The position numbers and the translations under genes are program-made. Positions 19,501 through 31,500 of a stretch of DNA of 64,000 nt are shown here, one piece after another; the first letter of the stretch is position 1, and the number at the start of each line of letters is the position of its first letter. Source of the stretch: UMGS1994 sp944386155 (GTDB taxonomy: Bacteria > Bacillota > Clostridia > TANB77 > CAG-508). Below the pieces are notes generated by a model. That model did no database searches. It was not told the DNA's origin and was given only the letters and a program-made list of their open reading frames with translations. The stretch is from NCBI GenBank assembly GCA_963931085.1, contig OZ006973.1:1674001-1738000 (forward strand), in the 5' to 3' direction.

Positions 19501-22500
19501 GAAATCTTTTGCTGATGTCTCACATTCGTCTCCTTCTAGTCCTTTTATAGTTTCTGTATCTAATATATCATTCGTATTTTTATCAATATGTTCAACTCTG
19601 ACACTTGTATTTTGTAAGTAATAATAAATTACTTCTATATTTTCTCTTGTCATTGTTCCTTGAGTATTTTTTGAATCTTCTACATAAGTAAAGTTTTCAA
19701 TTTCTTTCTTTACTGTATCATATGGCAAGTTTTCATATCCATTTATAGTCTCAGCTGTTGCTATTTCATCTTTTGTTACTTTATCTAAATATTTTACATT
19801 TACTAAGCTATTCTTTGCATAGTAATATACTTTCTCTTGAGTATTCTCTGTATATATACCAGCTTTAATACTTGGTTCTTCTATTAGAGTATATCCTTCT
19901 ATTTCTTTCTTGTCTTCTGAAACATCATAGGTTGTTCCTACTTTTCCTGTCTTTGTTACTTTTGTCTCTATTTCTTCTGATGTATATTTATCTACATATT
20001 TTACATTAACATCTCCATATACATTTATTAATGTATCCTTGCTTGCATCCTTTGTGATATTTCCACCAACTGCTGGTAAATCAATTCTTGTAGATACTTG
20101 GTTTGTCATGCTATTTTCAAGAGTATCTATATTCTTATATAATACTTCTATTGTTCTTGTCTCATCTACTACTTTATTACCATTTGTATATGTATCTATA
20201 TCACCTAAATTTACTGTCCATGTTATTGTTTTATTTTCCTCATCATATACTCCAGCACTTAAATCAGAAGCTTCTTCATCTATTTTATATGGTAATTTAT
20301 CTACAATACTTAAAGTTGCTTCTCCTTTATATTCACCAATTGTTGCCTTGTAATGTATTGTATATGTAACTTTATCTTTTACAGAGTCTATTTCATTTGT
20401 ACCTTCTTTTGATAAAGTATTTTCTGCTACCTCAAAACTTCTTACTCTGTAATAATATGTTACTACTGTTTGTCCATCTACATATGTTCCGTTTTTATTT
20501 ACTGGATCTGCTACTAGTTCATATTCTGGTGGTATATCATCAGCTTCTTTAGTTGTATAATTTTCTCCTACATATCCATTTAATATTACATCTTCTGAAA
20601 GTTTTTCATTTGTTCCTTCTTTATAATAATGTACTAATACTGTTGCTTCTTTTTTATAATAATATTTAACTTCAATTTGTTCTCTTGTCATTGTTCCTGA
20701 TGTATTTCCTGTATCTCTTGAATATGCATATCCGTCTATTATCTTTTGTTCTGCAGTATATTGTTTTCCTTCGTATCCTTCAATAGTTTCAGCTACTTCT
20801 ATTTCATCATTTGTATATTCATCTATGTATGTTACACGAACTGTACTATTTTTTGCATAATAGTATACTTTTTCTTGCACAGATTCTGTATAAGTTCCTG
20901 TCTTTTCTGTTGGTTCTTCTATTAAAGTATATCCTGATATTTCTTTTTTATCGCTGCTTACATCATAGCTTGTTCCTACTTTTCCTGTCTTTGTTACTTT
21001 TTTATCTATTTCTTCTTTTGTATACTTATCTACATATTTTACTTCTACATTTCCGTTTACATTTATATCTGTTATATGATCATCTGTAGCTTCTACATTT
21101 TTATCTTGAGCTGGTAGATTTAATGTTGCTGTTATATTATTTGTCATATTATTTTGTACAACATCTATATCTTTGTATAGTACTTCTATATTTTTATCTA
21201 TAGAAACTTGCTCTGCAACATTTTCACCAGTTTTTAATGTATCTATATCTCCTAAATCAATGTTCCATGTTATTGTTTTTGATGTTTTATCATATGTTCC
21301 ACCATCTAAATTAGATTTTTCTTCATCTATTTCATATGGAATATTATCTACAATTTCTAATGATGCTTTTCCTATATATGTTTCAATTGTAGCTGCATAT
21401 GAAATTTGATAACTTACTTTATCATCTCTTGAGTCTATATCTGTAGTACCTTCTTTTGTTATCATATCAGTTACGCTAGAATCATTTAATTTATAATAAT
21501 ATACAACTTCTATTCCTTCTCTTGTCATATTTCCTGATGTGTTTCCACTATCTTTTTGGTATGTATAGTTTTCTATATTTTTCTTTGTTGTTGTATATGC
21601 TTTTTTCTCATATCCTGATATTGTTTCATCTGTTGCTATTTCTTTACTTGTATCTATATCAACATATTTTACATGTACTTCTGTATTTTTAGCATATAAG
21701 TATACTTTTTCTTGAGTAGCTTCTGTATAAGTTCCTGTTTTTTCTGATGGTTCCCCTATCAAAGTATATCCTTCTATAACTTTCTTATCGCTGCTTACAT
21801 CATATGTTTTTCCTACTTTATCTGTTTTTGTTACTTTTGTCTCTATTTCCTCAGATGTATATTTATCTATATATTTTACTTCTACACTTCCGCGTACATT
21901 TATTTGAGTTGATTTACTTGCATCTTTTGTTATATTTCCATTTACTTCTGGTAAGTCTACTTTTGCTGATATTTGATTTGTCATGCTATCTTTAAGAGTA
22001 TCTATATCTTTATATAACACTTCTATTTCTCTTGTTTCATTTATTACTTTATCTCCATCAGTATATGTGTCAATATCTCCTAAATCTACTGTCCATGTTA
22101 CTGTCTTTTTAGTTTCATCATATGTTCCACCATTTAAGTTTGAAGCTCCCTCATCTATTGCATATGGTAATCTGTCTGTTAATGTTAAAGTTCCTTTTCC
22201 TTTATATTTACTTACTGTTGCCTTGTAATTTATTGTATATGTTACTTTATTATTTACTGATGTTATCTCATCTGTACCACTCTTTGTTAATGTATTTTCT
22301 TTTACTTCAAAACTTCTTACTCTGTAGTAATATGTTACTACTGTTTGTCCATCTACATATGTTCCATTTTTATTATCTGGATTTGCTACTAATTCATACT
22401 CTGGTGGTATATCCTCAGATTCTGTTGTAATATAGCTTTCTCCAACATGTCCATTTAATATCACATCTTCTGCTACTTTATTTGTTGTATTTTCTTCATA

Positions 22501-25500
22501 GTAATGTACAAGTACTGTTGCTTTCTTCTTATAATAATATTTAACTTCTATTTGTTCTCTTGTCATTGTTCCTGTAGCATTACCTTCTACTCTTGAAAAA
22601 TCATATCCATCTATTTCTTTTTGTTCTGTTCTATATGATTTTCCTTCATATCCTGTAATTGTCTCTTCAGTTTCTATTTCATCATTTGTATATTCATCTA
22701 TATATGTTACATGTACTGAGCTATTTTTTGCATAATAATATACTTTTTCTTGTGTAGCTTCTGTATAAGTTCCTGTTTTTTCTGCTGGCTCTTCTATTAA
22801 AGTATATCCTTCTATTTCTTTCTTATCACTGCTTACATCATAAGCTGTTCCTACTTTTCCTGTCTTTGTTACTTTTGTTTCTATTTCTTCAGATGTATAT
22901 TTGTCTATATATTTTACGTCTACATTTCCATTTACATTTATGTTTGTATTTGCTGTGTCTTCTGCTGTAGTTTCTTTTTCTTGTGCTTCTAAATATAGTT
23001 TTCCAGTAACTTTGTTTGTTAATATATCATCTGTTACATCTATATCTTTATATAATACTTCAATGTCTTTTTCTATTGTTATTTGTTTTGGTACATTTTC
23101 TCCTGTCTCTAATGTATCTATATGTCCTAAATTAATATTCCATGTTATTGTTTTATCTACTGGATTATATATACCTTCATCTAATATTGATTGTTCTTCT
23201 TCTATTGCATATGGCAATTTATCTACTACTGTTAGAGTTGCATCTCCTATATATGTATCTATGCTAGCATTATAAGATATTATGTAATTTACTTTATCAT
23301 TTCTTGATGTTATCTCTTCTGTTCCGTCTTTTGTAATTGAGTCTGTTATATTAGCATCATTTAATTTGTAGTAATATACAACTTCTACTCCTTCTCTTGT
23401 CATATTTCCTGATGTGTTTCCACTATCTTTTTGATATGTATAATATTGTATTTCTTTTTTAGTTGTTGTGTATGCTTTTTTCTCATATCCTGATATTGTC
23501 TCTGATGAAGCTATTTCTTTACTTGTATCTACATCTACATATTTTACATGTACTTCTGTATTTTTTGCATAATAGTAGATTTTTTCTTGTGCTTTTTCTG
23601 TATATACACCTGTCTTTTCTTCCGGTTCTTCTATTAGAGTGTATCCTTCTATTTCTTTCTTATCTTCTGATACATCATAATCTGCTCCTACTTTATCTGT
23701 CTTTGTTACTTTTGTCTCTATTTCGCTTCCTGTATATTTATCTACATATTTTACATTTACATCTCCATATATCTTTATTAATGTATCTACTGATGCATCT
23801 TTTGTTATGTTTCCACTTACTTCTGGTAAATCTACTCTTGCTGATACTTGGTTTGTCATACTGTTTTGAAGTGTATCTATATCTTTATATAATACTTCTA
23901 TTTCTCTTGTTTCATTTATTACTTTATCTCCATTTGTATATGTGTCTATTTCTCCTAAGTCTACTGTCCATGTTATTGTCTTTTTAGATTTATTATATGT
24001 TCCACCATCTAAACTTGAAGCTCCTTCATCTATTTCATATGGTAGCGTATCTGTTATTGTTAATGTTCCTTCTCCCTTATATTTGCTTACTGTTGCGTTG
24101 TAATTTATTGTATATGTTACTTTCTCACTTTCTGATGTTATCTCTGCGCTTCCTGTCTTACTTAATGTATTTTCTTTTACTTCAAAACTTCTTATTCTGT
24201 AATAATATGTTACTACTGTTTGTCCATCTGCATATTTTCCATTTTTATTTGCTGGATCTGCTACTAGTTCATATTCTGGTGGTATATCTTCTGCTTCTTC
24301 TGTTGTATAAGCTTCTCCTACATATCCATTTAGTACTACATCTTCTGATACTTTTTCTTCTGTTCCTTCTTTATAATAATGTACTAATACTGTTGCCTGT
24401 TTCTTATAATAGTACTTAACTTCTATTTGTTCTCTTGTCATTGTTCCTGTTGTGTTTCCTATATCTCTTGAATATACATATCCACCTATTGTCTTTAATT
24501 CTGTGCTATATGCTTTTCCTTGATATCCTTCTATTGTTACATCATCTGCTATTTCTCCACCAGTATATTCATCTATATATGTTACATGTACTGTACTATT
24601 TTTTGCATAATAATATACTTTTTCTTGTACAGACTCTGTATAAGTTCCTGTTTTTTCTGCTGGCTCTTCTACTAAAGTATATCCCTCTATTTCTTTCTTA
24701 TCACTGCTTACATCATAACTTGTTCCTACTTTTCCCGTCTTTGTTACTTTTGTCTCTATTTCTTCTGATGTATATTTATCTACATATTTTACTATTACAT
24801 TTCCATTTACATTTATATTTGTATCTGCTGTATCTTCAGCACTCTCCTCTTTTGATTGATTTGGTAAACTTAATGTACTCTGTACTCTATTTGTTAATTT
24901 ACTTTGTGTTAAATCAACATTTTTATATAAAACTTCAATATCTTTTTCTATAGATATTTTTTCTGGAATATTTGTACCTGTCTCTAAAGTATCTATATCT
25001 CCTAAATCAATATTCCATGTTATTGTTCTTGATGCTTCATCATATGTACCCTCTGCAATATTTGAAGCTTCCTCCTCTATTGCATATGGAAGAGTATCTA
25101 CAATTTTTAATGATGCCTTTCCTATATATGTCTCTATACTAGCATTGAAATCAATATGATATGATACTTTATCTTTTCTTGAATCTATATCTGTAGTACC
25201 ATCTTTTGTTATTATATCAGTTACACTAGAATCATTTAATTTATAATAATATACAACTTCTACTCCATCTCTTGCCATATTTCCTGATGTGTTTCCACTA
25301 TCTTTTTGATATGTATAATATTGTATTTCTTTCTTAGTTGTTGTATATGCTTTTTTCTCATATCCTGATATTGTTTCTGATGAAGCTATTTCTTCTCCTG
25401 TATCTACATCTACATATTTTACATGTACTTCTGTATTTTTAGCATAATAGTATACTTTTTCTTGAGTAGCTTCTGTATAAGTTCCTGTTTTTTCTGTTGG

Positions 25501-28500
25501 TTCTTCTATTAAAGTATATCCTTCTATAGTTTTCTTATCAGAACTTACTTCAAATGTCTTTCCTACTTTATCTGTTTTTGTTACTTTTGTCTCTATTTCT
25601 TCAGATGTATATTTATCTATATATTTTACTTCTACACTTCCACGTACATTTATTTGAGTTGATTTACTTGCATCTTTTGTTATATTTCCATTTACTTCTG
25701 GTAAGTCTACTTTTGCTGATATTTGATTTGTCATGCTATCTCTAAGAGTATCTATATCTTTATATAACACTTCTATTTCTCTTGTTTCATTTATTACTTT
25801 ATCTCCATCAGTATATGTGTCAATATCTCCTAAATCTACTGTCCATGTTACTGTCTTTTTAGTTTCATCATATGTTCCACCATTTAAGTTTGAAGCTCCC
25901 TCATCTATTGCATATGGTAATCTGTCTGTTAATGTTAAAGTTCCTCTTCCTTTATATTTACTTACTGTTGCCTTGTAATTTATTGTATATGTTACTTTAT
26001 TATTTACTGATGTTATCTCATCTGTACCACTCTTGGTTAGTGTATTTTCTTTTACTTCAAAACTTCTTAATCTATAATAATATGTTACTACTGTTTGTCC
26101 ATCTACGTATGTACCATTTTTATTACTTGGATTAACTGCTAATTCATATTCTGGTGGTATATCATCAGCTTCTTTAGTTGTATAGCTTTCTCCAACATGT
26201 CCGTTTAATATTACATCTTCAGCAACTTTATTTGTTGTATTTTCTTCATAGTAATGTACAAGTACTGTTGCTCTCTTCTTATAATAATATTTAACTTCTA
26301 TTTGTTCTCTTGTCATTGTTCCTGTAGCATTACCTTCTACTCTTGAAAAATCATATCCATTTATTTCTTTTTGTTCTGTTTCATATGATTTTCCTTCGTA
26401 TCCTGATACTATTTCTTTTCCTGCAATTTCTTCTTTTGTATATTCATCTATATAAGTTACATTTACTGTACTATTTTTTGCATAATAATATACTTTCTCT
26501 TGAGTAGCTTCTGTATAAGTTCCTGTTTTCTCTTCTGGCTCTTCTATTAAAGTATATCCTTCTATTTCTTTCTTATCACTGCTTACATCATATGATGTTC
26601 CTATCTTTCCTGATTTTGTTACTTTTGTTTCTATTTCTTCAGATGTATATTTATCTACATATTTTACTTCTACACTTCCATTTACATTTATATTTGTATC
26701 AGTTTTATTTTCAACAACTTCTTCTCTTTCTTGAGCTGGTAATCCTAATGTTGCTTTTATTTTATTTGTTAATTTATTCTGTGTTAAATCTACATTTTTG
26801 TATAGCACTTCTATATCTTTTTCTACTGTTATTTTCTTTGCTACATTAGCTCCTGTTTCTAATGTATCTATGCTTTCTAATGTTTCTTCCCATGTTATTG
26901 TTCTATCTACTGGATTATATGTTCCTCCAGCTAGATTTGAAGATGCTTCATCTATGTCATATGGTAATGTATCAACTATTGTTAAAGTTGCATCTCCTAT
27001 ATATGTATCTATGCTAGCATTATAAGATATTATGTAATTTACTCTATCATTTCTTGATGTTATCTCTTCTGTTCCGTCTTTTGTAATTGAGTCTGTTACA
27101 TTTGCATCATTTAATTTGTAGTAATATACAACTTCTACTCCTTCTCTTGTCATATTTCCTGATGTGTTTCCACTATCTTTTTGATATGTATAATATTGTA
27201 TTTCTTTTTTAGTTGTTGTGTATGCTTTTTTCTCATATCCTGATATTGTCTCTGATGAAGCTATTTCTTTACTTGTATCTACATCTACATATTTTACATG
27301 TACTTCTGTATTTTTTGCATAATAGTAGATTTTTTCTTGTGCTTTTTCTGTATATACACCTGTCTTTTCTTCCGGTTCTTCTATTAGAGTGTATCCTTCT
27401 ATTTCTTTCTTATCTTCTGATACATCATAATCTGCTCCTACTTTATCTGTCTTTGTTACTTTTGTCTCTATTTCGCTTCCTGTATATTTATCTACATATT
27501 TTACATTTACATCTCCATATATCTTTATTAATGTATCTACTGATGCATCTTTTGTTATGTTTCCACTTACTTCTGGTAAATCTACTCTTGCTGATACTTG
27601 GTTTGTCATACTATTTTGAAGAGTATCTATATCTTTATATAATACTTCTATCGTTCTTGTTTCATTTATAGCTTTATCTCCATTTGTATAAGTATCTATT
27701 TCTCCTAAATCAACTGTCCATGTTATTGTTTTATTTTCAGAATTATATACACCATCATTTAAGTTTGATGCATCTTCATCAATTGCATATGGTAGTCTAT
27801 CTGTAATACTTAAACTTCCTTGCCCTTTATACTTACTTATAGTTGCTCTGTAATTTAATGTATATGTTACTTTATCATTCACAGATGTAATTTCATCTGT
27901 TCCTACTTTTGTTAATGTATTTTCTTTTACTTCAAAACTTCTTACTCTATAGTAGTATGTTACTACTGTTTGTCCATCTGCATATTTTCCATTTTTGTTT
28001 GCTGGACTTTCTACTAATTCATATTCTGGTGGTATATCTTCTGCTTCTTCTGTTGTATAAGCTTCTCCTACATATCCATTTAGTACTACATCTTCTGATA
28101 CTTTCTCTTCTGTTCCTTCTTTATAATAATGTACTAATACTGTCGCTTCTTTCTTATAATAATATTTAACTTCAATTTGTTCTCTTGTCATTGTTCCTGT
28201 TGTATTTTCTGTATCCCTTGAATATACGTATCCATCTATTGTCTTTAATTCTGTCTCATATGCTTTTCCTTGATATCCTGAGATTGTTACTTCATCTGCT
28301 ATTTCTCCACCAGTATATTCATCTATATATGTTACATGTACTGAACTATTTTTTGCATAATAATATACTTTTTCTTGTGCAGACTCTGTATAAGTTCCTG
28401 TTTTTTCTGCTGGCTCTTCTATAAGTGTATATCCTGATATATTCTTTTTATCAGATGATACATCATAACTTGCACCAACTTTTCCTGTTTTTGTTACTAT

Positions 28501-31500
28501 AGTTGCAATCTCTTCATCTGTATATTTATCGATATATTTAATATTTACTTGTCCATTTATATTTATGTTTGTATCTGCTGTATCTTCAACTTCTTTTGTA
28601 AATTCATTTGTTGGTAAATTTATATTTGCTGAAACATAATTTGTCATACTATCTTGTAATGTATTTATATCTTTGTACAATACTTCTATATTTTTTTCTA
28701 TTGTTATCGTCTTTGGTCCATCTTCAAAAGTATTTATATCTGATATATTTTCATTCCAAATAATACTTTCTCTTCCTGAATCATATGATCCACCATCTAA
28801 TTCAGATTCTCCTTCATTTATTGCATATGGCATATTATCTTCGATTACAATTTCAGCATCTCCGATATAGTCATTTATTGTTGCTTCATATACTATGTTA
28901 TAACTTACTTTATCTGTTGTTGAATCTATAGTTGTTGTTCCTTCTTTTGTAATAGTAGCATCAACTGATGGTTCTTTTAATCTATAGTAATATGTTACAA
29001 CTTGATCTTCTTTTGTATATGTTCCTGTTGCAGCTCCAACAATTGATACTACTTTATAATTTTGTGCAACATTTCCAGGAGCACTTGCTGTATATGTTTC
29101 ACCTTGTTTTCCTTCTAAAACTGCGTCTGCTACTACACCACCATCTCTAGAAGGTACTTTTGTAGTTGTATTTGTTCCATCTTTCTCTTGAATATAATAA
29201 TGTACTGTAACTTTTGCATATTTATCTACATTTGTTATTGTTTTTGTCTCTTGATCAACACTTTCTTTTTCATAGAAATCATCATATATATTCTCTTCAT
29301 CTATAACATATTCAATTTCTTGCCCATATGAATCATATTTAGGTAAATCTTCAAATGTATATTCCCATGTATTTTCTGAAGTTGCATATGCTGAATTAAT
29401 TACTTGAGTATATTTTGCTCTGTTTCCTGTAGCAGTTAATGTAATATTTCTAGGACGTCTTCCGTCTTCATTATTATTATCATCCCAAACTTTTGTTACA
29501 TGTACATCTTTCGTATGATTAATAGGGATTGTAAGTGAATTACTTACTGTTTCACTTTTTTCTGGAGTATATAATTTTACTGTTGAATATACAGTATTTG
29601 TAATACTTTGATTATTTTTATTAATATTTTTATATACTAAATTTATATTTTTTCTATAAGTAAGATGGTATGGATTTTCATTTTCATATGTATTAATTGC
29701 TGAAGCAGTTAAATTCCATGTTATTGTATTATTTGATTCATCATATACACCATTATCTAGATCTGACTCTTCTTCTATAATTTCTCCTGGAAGATAATCT
29801 ACCATTGTTATCGTAGCTCTTCCTATATAATTCGATATATCAACATTAGCTTCAACTGTATATGGAACCCCTTGAGTTACATCATCTATTCCATCTAAAG
29901 AAGTAGTTTTCGTTACTGTATTATTACTAATACTACCTTCGTCAACACTATAATAATAGATAACTTCTGTTCTTTCTGTTCCAATTATACCGCTTGCATT
30001 ATCTGGAATAGATAGAAGTGTACAATTCGCAGGAATATTTGAACTTGGACTTGTTGTGTATTCATCTCCTGGAAAACCTTCAATTATTTCATCTGGAGCA
30101 ACTGATTCTCTTGTTCCTTCTTTATAATGATGTACTATAACATCAGATTGTTGAACTTTTGTAGGCAAATTAAAGTATACTTGACAGTTTGAACTTCCTT
30201 TACCTCTTTCTAAATAAAATACACTTAATGTATGTTCTTTTTCTATATCTGAATTCCAATCTGCTCCTAAAATATCAGATAAATATGTTGTCTTATTTAT
30301 CTTTCCATTTTCTTTTAATCCTTTATATAATATAACTTCTCCGTTTGCGAAATTTATATCTGCTGATATCTGATTATGTATTCCTCCGATATCTATTACT
30401 AATTTTCCATCAATAAAAATCCATATATCGTCATCACCAGAAAATTCAAATATAATATCTTCTCCTGTTGATGTTTGTCCATTTTCTGTCATATAAAATG
30501 GTGTATGAATTTTCATACCAAAATGATAAATAGCATCTTTATAATTCACCCCTGAATTAAATGGAAAAAATCCTCTTATTGCAGATCCAGCATCACTGTA
30601 ATACTTGACTTTTTCATCTGACCATTCTAAATCAACATTACTTTTTGGAATACCATTTTCAAAATGTGCTTCAAATTGATTGCTATCAAATTTATAAAAT
30701 CCATTCCCCTGTTTTACAAATGGAAGTCCTACATTTGTATAGCTGTCTTTTCCGCCATCTATATTTTCATCAAAAATACCATTATCTTCTACTGTAAATT
30801 GTATGTTTCCATTTTCATCTAATTCATTTTCAACTAAACCATCATATGGAAGTTCTGGATCTCTTATAGAACTTACATTTTTTGTCCATCTATTCCAATC
30901 GCTAGTTGTAAATCTCCTGTCACCAAGTACTGTTGTTGAAGCTCCTTCTGTAAAGTATATTCCTTGTGAACTTGTAGATGTTACAGATCCACCATATTCA
31001 AACAATGCGTCTGGATCATATTTGAAGAATGTCGCATCTCTATAAGCAACTTCCCAATTATCTTGTATCTTTATTGTTATCTCATTTGAAGTTACTGTTT
31101 CTCCATTATATTGAACAGTAGCGCTAATTCTAACAGTTCCTACGTGTTTTCCTATAATTTTATTTCCATCAATTTCGACACTACCTAAATCGCTAGATAC
31201 TTGACTATATGCTACTGTTCCTACATGACCTAAATCTCGTCCATCGTTTGTAATAACATGTACTTCTAAAGTCGCATAGTCTCCATCTTTAACAGAAATA
31301 ACATCTCTTGTTGATGCTATATAAGCTCTTTTAATATAACCTGATGCTCTAGTTTCTGTAAAAGTTTGGCTTAGTTTTGTAATACTACTTTTAACAAAAT
31401 TGCTAGCATTTTCGTTCATGCTTACAGCAACCACACATAAACCTATAAGTATTATTACTAGCAAAATTATATTTCTAGGTCTAAGTAAACTTAATTTTCC

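Larger units (their letters stand above)
19620..28960 (-). repeat. Tandem array of 1,875-bp coding units
   Basis: The segment encoding RSFEV begins at anchor positions 20433, 22308, 24183, 26058 and 27933, exactly 1,875 bp (625 codons) apart each time. Each unit holds MucBP modules plus two DUF11-like module types. Units two apart (3,750 bp) are clearly more alike than neighbours. The outer limits given are approximate. Confidence 0.88.

Noticed and set aside
16608..28870. Many plus-strand ORFs of 60-214 codons, rich in Leu, Tyr and Ser
   Set aside because: They lie antisense to the giant repeat genes, recur with the 1,875-bp period, lack SD sequences and have the biased content expected from reverse-complemented Glu/Lys/Thr-rich codons.
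19620..28960. CRISPR array or mobile-element repeats
   Set aside because: The repeats are long, in frame, and protein-coding throughout; there are no short direct repeats with unique spacers and no cas or transposase genes.
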